Source of the DNA: Cyclobacteriaceae bacterium
GTDB lineage: Bacteria > Bacteroidota > Bacteroidia > Cytophagales > Cyclobacteriaceae
Assembly: GCA_013140395.1 (NCBI GenBank)
Contig: JABFSY010000330.1
Coordinates: 1 to 5,717, forward strand
Length of the DNA stretch: 5,717 nucleotides
Reading direction: 5' to 3'
The notes under the pieces were generated by a model that saw only the letters and a program-made list of their open reading frames with translations, made no database searches and had not been told where the DNA came from. Of this stretch, positions 1-5,556 are shown in pieces. Position 1 is the stretch's first letter; every line of letters begins with the position of its first letter. Position numbers and translations under genes: made by a program.

Positions 1-360
1 CCTCTCTTATACAAAGGCGTGAGCGGCAGCCAGCGCAAAAGTATGGTTGCAGAAATGCTCGACCGATTTAACATGGTCGCTAAAAAAGATTTGTTTCCCG
101 AGCAACTTTCGGGGGGGCAACAACAACTGGTGGGCATTGCGAGAGCAATCGTGGGTGAGCCTAAATTGTTATTGGCCGATGAGCCTACCGGGAATCTTCA
201 CTCCGACCAAGGCAGACACATCATGGATATTTTTCAAAAGTTGAATGAAGAAGGCATTACCATCATTCAAGTGACTCACTCTGAAGAAAATGCCAAGCGT
301 GGCAAACGAGTGGTGAAAGTGGTGGATGGTGCTATTGAGTCAGATGAATTGGTGAAATAA
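1..360 (+). CDS. ABC transporter ATP-binding protein, MacB/LolD type (C-terminal half, cut by window edge)
   Basis: This is the nucleotide-binding subunit of an inner-membrane ABC exporter; it would hydrolyse ATP to drive a FtsX/MacB-like permease. The reading frame is open from base 1 (PLLYKGVSG...), so the gene starts outside the window; GTG at 19 is an internal codon, not the start. Of the 119 visible residues, the signature motif LSGGQ is at 36-40, Walker B with catalytic Glu (LLLADEP) at 56-62, the D-loop region GNLHSD at 64-69, and the switch His at 93 (VTHSE). Walker A must lie upstream. The family is usually about 220-240 aa, so roughly half is present. After LSGGQQQ the usual Arg is Leu, and the D-loop has His where many homologues have Asp; from memory both occur in Bacteroidota members of this subfamily, so they need not mean loss of function. 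The TolC gene begins 10 bases after the stop, which suggests one operon for export of a small molecule, drug or lipid. The substrate cannot be read from this fragment. Confidence 0.93.
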   Translation, partial: PLLYKGVSGSQRKSMVAEMLDRFNMVAKKDLFPEQLSGGQQQLVGIARAIVGEPKLLLADEPTGNLHSDQGRHIMDIFQKLNEEGITIIQVTHSEENAKRGKRVVKVVDGAIESDELVK

Positions 361-370
361 ACCAGGCTGT

Positions 371-1722
371 ATGAGAATGAGATATTTGTTATTTGTTTTT
401 TTTGTGTTTGCAGGCACACGGGTTGATGCACAGAATAGACCACTCACTTTTGAAGAAGCAATTAAAATAGCTTTAAAAAATAACATTCAGCTAAATCAAC
501 AGAGGAATAATCTGGCAAACAGTCAGGTACAAAAGACTGCAGCCTGGGCTGGTTTGGCTCCAACGCTTTCCGCCAATGCTTCGGCACTTCAAGTGAATGG
601 TAATTTTTTCAACCAAAACGAGGGTAAGGTAGTGAATGGTTATTCGACCAGTTTTCCGGATCGTTGAACGCCCAAGTAAATTTGTTTAGCGGATTTAATC
701 GGATCAGTCAGATAAAACAAACCAGTACTCAATTAGACGCCCAGTTGCATTTCGTTCATCGAAGTGAACAAGATGCGATTAACACAGTTACAACTCAGTT
801 TTTACAGGTTCTATTGGATGTGGAGTTACTTCGAATAGCAAATGAGAACTGGGAAGCGTTGAAAAAGCAACTGGAACAGGTAACTGAACAAGTCAATGTG
901 GGAGCGAGATCTCCCGTTGACCAATACAACCAAGATTCCCAGGCAAAAGCTGCAGAAATTCGCGCACTGCAAGCGGAAATCAATTTGATAAATGATAAAG
1001 CAATGTTGTCTCAAACTCTATTGTTAGATCCATCCGATGGATTTGACGTAGTAAAACCGGATTGGGATATTAATTCTATTTCGTCAGACGAAATGGAGTT
1101 AAAAGCTGCCTATGAAACGGCCTTGAAGAATAGAGGAGACTATTTACGGGCAGAGAAAAATGAGCTCTCATCAAAGTTTTCTCTGAATGCGGCCAGAGGT
1201 AATTATTCCCCTTCTTTGACTGGCTTCTGGAGCATGAATTCAGCTTACAATAAATTGGCCAGTGATTTAACAGCGGCTCCCTTCGATACACAGTTTTACA
1301 CAGATAATCTTCGTAGAACCTATGGGCTTCAATTGTTCATTCCGATTTTAGGCGGGAACACTATTTTTCAGAATCGTGCGAATGTTTACCAGCAAAAGAC
1401 AACTTATTTGAACAATAAGATCTTGCGACAAAATGCGGAGATTCTAGTAAAGACAGATGTTTTGCGGGCTCACCAAAACTTTAAACTCGTAAAAAGAACC
1501 TTCGCGGTTACACTTTCTCAACTAGAGGCAGCAGAAATGGCATTTCGATTGGAAACTGAACGTTATAATCTGGGTGTGACAAATTTCGTTGACTATCAAA
1601 ATGCCAATCGGGTATTCGTTCAAGCGCAAGCCGACAAGGCGCAGGCCGAGGTTAGATTACTCTTTCAAAAGGTGGTAGTTGCCTATGCCGCTGGCACATT
1701 AAAACCAGAAGACTTACAATAA
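371..1722 (+). pseudogene. TolC-family outer-membrane efflux protein, interrupted by a -1 frameshift
   Basis: TolC-type proteins form a trimeric beta-barrel and periplasmic alpha-tunnel through which ABC or RND pumps export substrates. The gene reads in one frame from ATG 371 to a TGA at 665-667, and in the -1 frame from about 643 to TAA 1720-1722. Joined, they give about 450 aa, the normal family length. The first part carries a signal peptide (hydrophobic LLFVFFVFAG, likely cleavage near VDA|Q) and the usual mature start PLTFEEAIKIALKNN. The second part carries both hallmark TolC repeats: VGARSPVDQYNQDSQ, and near the C-terminus YNLGVTNFVDYQNANR. An in-frame TAA at 625-627 closes the downstream frame, so the shift must lie between 628 and 667. 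A base lost from the T run at 643-644 or at 652-655 would restore ...FSGSLNAQVNLFSGF. This may be a real mutation or a sequencing error. It sits 10 bases after the ABC ATPase gene, so the two are probably co-transcribed. No Shine-Dalgarno is visible; ATG 377 is an alternative start. Confidence 0.9.
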
Positions 1723-1742
1723 GCACAATTTGATATTTTTAT

Positions 1743-1750
1743 TACCTTTG
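1743..1750 (+). promoter_or_regulatory. Possible Bacteroidota -7 box (TACCTTTG) upstream of rpsA
   Basis: TACCTTTG is an exact match to the Bacteroidota sigma-factor -7 consensus TAnnTTTG and is followed by CA, as is frequent in this phylum. No TTG lies at the usual 17-23 bases upstream (the nearest TTTG, at 1729-1732, is only 10 bases away), so the -33 half is missing or weak. Transcription from here would place the hairpin at 1751-1776 at the very 5' end of the rpsA leader. Confidence 0.4.
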
Positions 1751-1779
1751 CAGCCCTTCAGTTAACTGGGGGGCTGTTT
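1751..1779 (+). terminator. Stem-loop between the TolC gene and rpsA (terminator of the efflux operon, or rpsA leader hairpin)
   Basis: CAGCCCTTCAG (1751-1761) pairs with CTGGGGGGCTG (1766-1776) to give an 11-bp stem with two central U-G wobble pairs and a UUAA tetraloop, followed by only TTTC. Its place 29 bases after the TolC stop suits a weak intrinsic terminator. Because it begins directly after the TACCTTTG box it could instead cap the rpsA mRNA leader. The two roles cannot be separated from sequence alone. Confidence 0.5.
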
Positions 1780-1785
1780 CATTGG

Positions 1786-1814
1786 TTTGAAGCAGTATTG
1801 TTAAACCAAATTTG
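1786..1814 (+). promoter_or_regulatory. Alternative candidate promoter for rpsA
   Basis: TTTG at 1786-1789 is separated by 17 bases from CAAATTTG at 1807-1814, which matches TAnnTTTG except at its first base. The spacing is within the Bacteroidota range. It would start transcription near 1820, about 40 bases before the rpsA ATG. It competes with the better -7 box at 1743-1750, and both may be used. Confidence 0.35.
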
Positions 1815-1861
1815 TAGCAAAACAGCCCATTTGCTGCATGTAAATGAGGGCAATTACCTGT

Positions 1862-3886
1862 ATGGCAAAAGTAACAAGAGAAAAATCAGAAGATTTCGGC
1901 CCCAAAACAAACAAACCGGTGGTAGATGATGCACCCCTAAAAAAGGCGGTTAAAGGCGCTGCTGCTGAGGAGTTGTTTGAAAAAGATGAGTTGACCGAGC
2001 TGAAATTAGAGAAAAAGGCGGAAGAGGAAGAAGGAATCAGCCGCATGGTGCGTGATGTAACTGTTCGCAGAGCGGCAAACACGTCTAATGTGTCATTAGA
2101 AAACTTTAATTGGGATACTTTCGAAAGCAAAGGCTTCGGAGAGGGTTATTCGAGCACAGAACGCCAGAATTTAGATAAGTTATATGGTGGCACTGTTGCC
2201 TCTGTTAACGAAAGCGAAGTGGTGGAAGGAACCGTAGTAGGTATCAACGACCGCGATGTGATTTTAAATATTGGATTCAAGTCAGATGGTCTTGTGCCAT
2301 TAGCGGAATTCAAAGACATGACCAATTTAAAGATTGGTGATGTTGTTGATTTGTTTATCGAAGAGCGTGAGAACGCGATGGGGCAATTGGTTCTTTCTCG
2401 CAGAAAGGCCAAGTTGGTGAAAGGCTGGGATTATGTACAACGTGCTTTAGATAAGGACGAGGTAATTGAAGGTTTCGTGAAACGCAGAACAAAAGGTGGT
2501 TTGATCGTGGATGTTTTCGGAATCGAAGCATTCTTGCCAGGATCACAAATTGATGTGAAACCTATCCGCGACTTTGATATCTACGTAAATAAATCTATCG
2601 AGGTGAAAGTGGTGAAAATCAACAACACCAACGATAACGTAGTTGTATCTCATAAAGTGTTGATTGAAAAAGATCTGGAGCAACAGAAGGCGGTTATCCT
2701 TACCAACCTAGAGAAAGGACAAGTATTGGAAGGTGTGATTAAGAACATGACGAATTTCGGTGTGTTCATTGACTTAGGTGGTGTTGACGGATTGTTACAT
2801 ATCACAGATATATCATGGGGTCGCATTAGCCATCCGGAAGAGTTATTGAAACTTGACCAGACGGTGAAAGTGGTTGTGTTGGATTTTGATGGTGACAAGA
2901 AGAGAATCTCACTAGGCATGAAGCAATTGACGCCTCACCCTTGGGAGTCATTGAACATGGAGATCGCTATCGGCTCTAAAGTAAAAGGTAAGATTGTAAA
3001 CGTAGCTGACTATGGTGCATTCCTGGAGTTGCAACCTGGTGTAGAGGGCTTGATTCACGTAAGTGAGATGAGCTGGTCACAGCATCTACGCAATCCCCAA
3101 GATTTTATAAAAGTGGGTGATGAGTTAGAGGCTGTGGTATTGACGATCGATCGCGAAGAGCGTAAAATGTCACTGGGCATTAAACAACTTTCTGAAGATC
3201 CTTGGACACGTCAGGAGATTTTGGGCAAGTATGCCGTAGGCACACGTCACAAAGGTATTGTGCGTAACCTGACCAACTTCGGATTGTTCATTGAATTAGA
3301 AGAAGGTATTGATGGCTTGGTACACGTGTCTGATTTGAGCTGGACGAAGAAAATCAAACATCCTTCCGAATTCACGAAGGTGGGAGATAGCATCGATGTT
3401 CAAGTATTGGAATTAGATTCTGCCAACAGAAGATTAGCATTGAGTCATAAGCACATGGAAGAGAATCCGTGGGATACGTTTGAAACGATCTTTACCATTG
3501 GTTCTGTTCATAAGTGTACCATCATCAGCAAGAATGACAAAGGCGCTTCATTAGAATTGCCATATGGAATTGAAGGATTCTGTTCTGCTAAGAATTTGGT
3601 GAAGGAAGACAATGGAAAAATAGAAGCTGGTGAAGCCTACGATTTCAAAGTGCTTGAATTCTCTAAAGATGACAGACGGATCGTACTCAGCTTGAAGGCG
3701 ATGTGGTCTACCGAAGAAGCAGCTCCGAAGACAGCTGCAGCTCCTAAGAAAGCCGCAGTCCCTAAAGGAAAGACCGTAGAGAAGATCAATCAGGAAGTAG
3801 AGAAGTCTACCTTGGGCGATAACGAGGCTTTAAATGCATTGAAGGAAAAGATGAATGCAGCTAAGGCAAAAGGCGAAGGCAACTAA
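1862..3886 (+). CDS. rpsA: 30S ribosomal protein S1
   Basis: S1 binds mRNA through OB-fold S1 domains and delivers it to the 30S subunit. Six S1 domains can be placed in the 674-aa product, at about residues 119-182, 199-264, 286-354, 371-441, 458-528 and 545-612. The second contains the conserved FLPGSQIDVKPIRDFDIYV segment; domains 3 to 5 show the repeated GVFIDL/GAFLEL/GLFIEL and DGLLHITDISW/EGLIHVSEMSW/DGLVHVSDLSW strands typical of S1. ATG 1862 (MAKVTREK...) is preferred; an in-frame ATG at 1844 would add only six residues (MRAITC) and looks unlike the family. No Shine-Dalgarno is visible, as expected in Bacteroidota. Before the conserved NFNWDTFE segment (residues 81-88) lies a Lys/Glu-rich, probably disordered extension of about 80 residues, longer than in the Bacteroidota S1 proteins I recall. 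After domain 6 there is an Ala/Pro/Lys-rich linker and a charged tail. The gene stands alone with its own terminator. S1 genes often autoregulate; that is not shown here. Confidence 0.97.
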   Translation: MAKVTREKSEDFGPKTNKPVVDDAPLKKAVKGAAAEELFEKDELTELKLEKKAEEEEGISRMVRDVTVRRAANTSNVSLENFNWDTFESKGFGEGYSSTERQNLDKLYGGTVASVNESEVVEGTVVGINDRDVILNIGFKSDGLVPLAEFKDMTNLKIGDVVDLFIEERENAMGQLVLSRRKAKLVKGWDYVQRALDKDEVIEGFVKRRTKGGLIVDVFGIEAFLPGSQIDVKPIRDFDIYVNKSIEVKVVKINNTNDNVVVSHKVLIEKDLEQQKAVILTNLEKGQVLEGVIKNMTNFGVFIDLGGVDGLLHITDISWGRISHPEELLKLDQTVKVVVLDFDGDKKRISLGMKQLTPHPWESLNMEIAIGSKVKGKIVNVADYGAFLELQPGVEGLIHVSEMSWSQHLRNPQDFIKVGDELEAVVLTIDREERKMSLGIKQLSEDPWTRQEILGKYAVGTRHKGIVRNLTNFGLFIELEEGIDGLVHVSDLSWTKKIKHPSEFTKVGDSIDVQVLELDSANRRLALSHKHMEENPWDTFETIFTIGSVHKCTIISKNDKGASLELPYGIEGFCSAKNLVKEDNGKIEAGEAYDFKVLEFSKDDRRIVLSLKAMWSTEEAAPKTAAAPKKAAVPKGKTVEKINQEVEKSTLGDNEALNALKEKMNAAKAKGEGN

Positions 3887-3906
3887 GTCTTGCTGGATAT
3901 AAACAG

Positions 3907-3938
3907 AAGAAGGTGGCTTCGGTCACCTTCTTTTTTTT
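3907..3938 (+). terminator. Rho-independent terminator of rpsA
   Basis: AAGAAGGTGGC (3907-3917) pairs with GTCACCTTCTT (3922-3932), an 11-bp stem with one G-U pair closed by the very stable C(UUCG)G tetraloop. A run of eight T follows from 3931. It begins 20 bases after the rpsA stop codon and separates rpsA from the tRNA promoter that starts a few bases further on. Confidence 0.93.
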
Positions 3939-3942
3939 ATGG

Positions 3943-3972
3943 TTGTAATACCCCGGTGTTTTTTTAGCTTTG
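3943..3972 (+). promoter_or_regulatory. Promoter of the tRNA-Cys locus
   Basis: TTG at 3943-3945, a 19-base spacer and TAGCTTTG at 3965-3972 fit the Bacteroidota promoter pattern (TTG, 17-23 bases, TAnnTTTG) exactly. The predicted start is near 3979, six bases before the first GGTTCCG. It is the only good promoter in front of the tRNA, so the two hairpin units and the tRNA-Cys are probably on one transcript. Confidence 0.68.
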
Positions 3973-3984
3973 TGTAAATAAAAT

Positions 3985-4058
3985 GGTTCCGTGGCCGAGT
4001 GCCCCGATTGTTATCGGGGTGAGCTCTGCAAGAGGGAATTGAAGTATTGATTGAATAA
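3985..4058 (+). repeat. tRNA-Cys-like 74-base unit 1, with hairpin in place of part of the D-arm
   Basis: Bases 3985-4001 are identical to the first 17 bases of the intact tRNA-Cys at 4133-4149. The next 7 tRNA bases (GCTAGGC) are replaced by CCCCGATTGTTATCGGGG (4002-4019), a perfect 7-bp stem with a TGTT loop. Then TGAGCTCTGCAA (4020-4031) again matches the tRNA, including the 5' anticodon-stem strand and the GCA anticodon. After this similarity stops: the 27 bases up to 4058 are A/T-rich and hold no 3' anticodon strand, T-arm or acceptor 3' strand. The unit cannot fold into a tRNA by itself. It joins the next unit without a gap. Confidence 0.9.
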
Positions 4059-4132
4059 GGTTCCGTGGCCGAGTGCCCCGATTGTTATCGGGGTGAGCTC
4101 TGCAAGAGGAAATTGAAGTATTGATTGAATAA
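4059..4132 (+). repeat. tRNA-Cys-like 74-base unit 2
   Basis: This is a second copy of the unit at 3985-4058. The two are identical at 73 of 74 positions; the only difference is G at 4036 against A at 4110. Its 18-base palindrome is at 4076-4093. It runs directly into the intact tRNA-Cys at 4133, so the three GGTTCCG starts are spaced exactly 74 bases apart. Near-identity indicates recent duplication or continued homogenisation. Confidence 0.9.
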
Positions 4133-4203
4133 GGTTCCGTGGCCGAGTGGCTAGGCTGAGCTCTGCAAAAGCTCCTACAGCGGTTCGAATCCGCTCGGAA
4201 CCT
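4133..4203 (+). tRNA. tRNA-Cys (anticodon GCA)
   Basis: A complete 71-base cloverleaf can be drawn. The acceptor GGTTCCG (4133-4139) pairs perfectly with CGGAACC (4196-4202). The D-arm is GCC...GGC with the G-G pair of the loop. The anticodon arm GAGCT-CTGCAAA-AGCTC is fully paired and shows GCA. A four-base variable region follows, and the T-arm is AGCGG-TTCGAAT-CCGCT. Discriminator base 73 is T, the expected identity element for cysteinyl-tRNA synthetase. The following bases are CCG, so the CCA end is not encoded and must be added enzymatically. Two hairpin-bearing partial copies lie directly upstream on the same strand, and a terminator follows 5 bases downstream. Confidence 0.95.
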
Positions 4204-4208
4204 CCGAT

Positions 4209-4242
4209 AAACCCACTATTCAATATGATTAGTGGGTTTTTT
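4209..4242 (+). terminator. Rho-independent terminator after tRNA-Cys
   Basis: AAACCCACTA (4209-4218) pairs perfectly with TAGTGGGTTT (4230-4239) around an 11-base loop, and the T run extends to 4242. It ends the tRNA transcript and also lies between this locus and the convergent minus-strand repressor gene. In the minus direction only three T follow, so it is probably weak for that gene. Confidence 0.88.
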
Positions 4243-4291
4243 ATTGTACTGGTCAAGGCAGTGGTCAAGGTAAATGACCTTTTTTATGGCG

Positions 4292-4516
4292 TTAGAAGTC
4301 AACCAATTCCGATAGGGAAATTCTAAATGCCTTGGCAATTGCATCCAAAGTGCTCAATGAGGGATTAATTTCTCCCCGCTCTATCCTTCCAATTTGGTTG
4401 ATCGGTATGTCTGCGTCATTTGCAAGCTGCTCCTGAGAGAGACTATTTTCTATTCTGACCTTTCGTAAATGTATTCCGAACTGAGATAATAGCTTCTTGT
4501 TTCTGACTTTGGTCAC
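4292..4516 (-). CDS. XRE/Cro-type helix-turn-helix transcriptional regulator (74 aa)
   Basis: This is a single-domain DNA-binding protein of the XRE family, presumably a dimeric repressor. A five-helix HTH spans almost the whole protein: LLSQFGIHLRKVR (residues 9-21), SQEQLANDAD as helix 2 (27-36), and INQIGRIERGE as recognition helix (39-49), followed by NPSLSTLDAIAKAF and SLSELVDF. There is no extra sensor or peptidase domain. The start is GTG at 4516-4514; an in-frame TGA at 4528-4526 limits any extension, and there is no ATG nearby. It is divergent from the membrane-protein gene at 4657, with a 140-base shared region that contains a 14-bp perfect palindrome 35 bases upstream of this start. 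Autoregulation and control of the divergent gene are therefore likely, but this is inference. It converges on the tRNA-Cys terminator. Confidence 0.88.
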   Translation of the reverse strand: MTKVRNKKLLSQFGIHLRKVRIENSLSQEQLANDADIPINQIGRIERGEINPSLSTLDAIAKAFRISLSELVDF

Positions 4517-4543
4517 AACTAAAAGTCAGTAATTCGATCCTTT

Positions 4544-4571
4544 TTGATAGACACATATATGTGTTATATTG
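4544..4571 (+). promoter_or_regulatory. Possible promoter for the membrane-protein gene
   Basis: TTG at 4544-4546 and TTATATTG at 4564-4571 (four of the six fixed bases of TAnnTTTG) are 17 bases apart. Transcription would begin near 4578, leaving a leader of about 80 bases. The 14-bp palindrome fills most of the spacer, so a protein bound there would block polymerase. The weak -7 match keeps confidence low. Confidence 0.33.
4551..4564. promoter_or_regulatory. 14-bp perfect palindrome, candidate operator for the adjacent HTH regulator
   Basis: ACACATATATGTGT is its own reverse complement over 14 bases. It lies between the divergent HTH gene (start 4516) and the membrane-protein gene (start 4657), the usual place for the operator of an XRE-type dimer, and within a candidate promoter spacer. 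No second copy was noticed in the window. Binding is inferred. Confidence 0.5.
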
Positions 4572-4585
4572 AAAGCCTAACGAAA

Positions 4586-4608
4586 ACCATTTAACTTAAA
4601 AAAATGGT
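4586..4608 (+). other. Small stem-loop in the leader of the membrane-protein gene
   Basis: ACCATTT (4586-4592) and AAATGGT (4602-4608) form a 7-bp stem with a nine-base A-rich loop, about 50 bases before the start codon at 4657. It has no T run after it, so it is not a typical terminator. It may be chance in such A/T-rich sequence. Confidence 0.25.
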
Positions 4609-4656
4609 GAGGAACCAGGCAAATACATATTAAAAAGCCAAATAATGTAAAGCGAT

Positions 4657-5439
4657 ATGAGATCAATTATAACACTTCTTGGGCTACTTATGATGATGTT
4701 TTGGTCTTCAACATTTGCGGTTGTGTTAATATTCATTTTTGAGATTAGTCCAAATCTATTTTCGGATGAGCCAATCATGAAAGTGATCATGGCATATTTG
4801 TTTTTATTTTTTTTGCCCTTTACTTATGACTCACGCTCTAATGCAGACATATTCTACGAGAGGGGAGAAATGAATTTAGTTTTGGGCATTTTTTATATGT
4901 TGATATTTGCCCTTATTCATTACTTAAACCAATGGCAATCAGCAGCATTTTTGTGGGGTGTGCTGATATTCTTTGGCGTTATGTTAAAAACGGCATTGAA
5001 TGCTAGTGTTGACACGATTGACGAAAAAAGAAAATCGCGCCATTTTGGAAGTATTGTTTCAAAGGAAACTATCCAGGCTCTTCGCAAAAAGGCTAATTCT
5101 AGTACCCTGGATTTACTGAAGCCGGTCAAACTACAAAAAAAGGAGACAATCGATTTGAATAGTGACCATGAGGACTTTAATCGATTTGAAAGAGATAGAT
5201 TTAGCAAATTAGAACAATGGCTCCTTAGCGAGATACAAGGCCCTGTTGCTACTTTGCTCAAGTGGATGCCAGAGAGTAGACGACATGAGCTCAATCAAGA
5301 ATCAAAATTAGAAGCGAAAATTCAAATCGAGAGATTGATAAGACTATTAAATCAAAACCAACAAATGTACGAGCAAACTGGAATGGAGTCTCTACCTGCG
5401 CAGCAAGAAGCCCTTCGAGATATCTTTGGTTTGAATTAG
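4657..5439 (+). CDS. Four-helix integral membrane protein with cytoplasmic helical tail, function unknown
   Basis: I do not recognise a family for this 260-aa protein. Residues 1-115 are strongly hydrophobic, with likely membrane helices at about 4-30, 40-57, 72-90 and 94-114. The loop between helices 2 and 3 (YDSRSNADIFYERGE) is charged. From about 116 the chain is hydrophilic. It has a basic stretch (DEKRKSRHFG), a Lys/Asp/Glu-rich linker, and a region rich in amphipathic helix at about 176-192 and 212-242 that could form coiled coils; this tail is probably cytoplasmic. No catalytic motif, metal site or signal-peptide cleavage site was seen. ATG 4657 is chosen because the hydrophobic helix begins right after it; no Shine-Dalgarno is visible. 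The gene is more A/T-rich than rpsA. It is divergent from a small HTH regulator, which may control it. Similar layouts occur in accessory or stress loci, but the sequence gives no direct functional clue. Confidence 0.85.
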   Translation: MRSIITLLGLLMMMFWSSTFAVVLIFIFEISPNLFSDEPIMKVIMAYLFLFFLPFTYDSRSNADIFYERGEMNLVLGIFYMLIFALIHYLNQWQSAAFLWGVLIFFGVMLKTALNASVDTIDEKRKSRHFGSIVSKETIQALRKKANSSTLDLLKPVKLQKKETIDLNSDHEDFNRFERDRFSKLEQWLLSEIQGPVATLLKWMPESRRHELNQESKLEAKIQIERLIRLLNQNQQMYEQTGMESLPAQQEALRDIFGLN

Positions 5440-5521
5440 CGGTATAATTAGACATACGTTTTGTAAAACCCAGTTTGAATAGTTTAGTAAGTTGTGGTAA
5501 GTGGCTGGGAATTTTGACAGG

Positions 5522-5552
5522 TTGTAAATATAGATTACTGATTTGAATTTTG
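5522..5552 (+). promoter_or_regulatory. Candidate promoter of a small RNA or leader
   Basis: TTG at 5522-5524, a 20-base spacer and GAATTTTG at 5545-5552 match the Bacteroidota pattern except for the first base of the -7 box; CA follows directly. The predicted start, near 5558, coincides with the first base-paired segment of the structured region downstream. Confidence 0.48.
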
Positions 5553-5556
5553 CATA

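Noticed and set aside
628..667. Programmed -1 ribosomal frameshift in the TolC gene
   Set aside because: There is no X XXY YYZ slippery heptamer or downstream pseudoknot in the allowed interval, and TolC genes are not known to use recoding.
1844..1861. Upstream start for rpsA at ATG 1844
   Set aside because: It would add MRAITC before MAKVTREK, which looks unlike S1 N-termini. ATG 1862 gives the more typical start.
3985..4132. CRISPR-like array
   Set aside because: Only two units, joined without unique spacers, and they match the neighbouring tRNA. This is a tandem tRNA-derived duplication.
4011..4268. 85-codon minus-strand reading frame (contains GGSERIRTAVGAFAELSLATRPRN)
   Set aside because: It is the antisense of the tRNA-Cys and the two tRNA-like units. 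Such peptides are a common false prediction opposite tRNA genes.
4250..4281. Direct repeat TGGTCAAGG (4250-4258 and 4262-4270) and a small AAGGT/ACCTT stem
   Set aside because: Only two short copies and a 5-bp stem between two converging genes; too little to call an att site or a terminator for the HTH gene.
4604..4633. Nine-codon leader peptide (MVRNQANTY) before the membrane-protein gene
   Set aside because: No repeated amino acid, no attenuator hairpin after it and no ribosome-binding signal; short ATG frames like this are expected by chance.
5469..5509. CCCAG/CTGGG inverted repeat after the membrane-protein gene
   Set aside because: Only five pairs with a 31-base loop and no adjoining T run; not a credible terminator.
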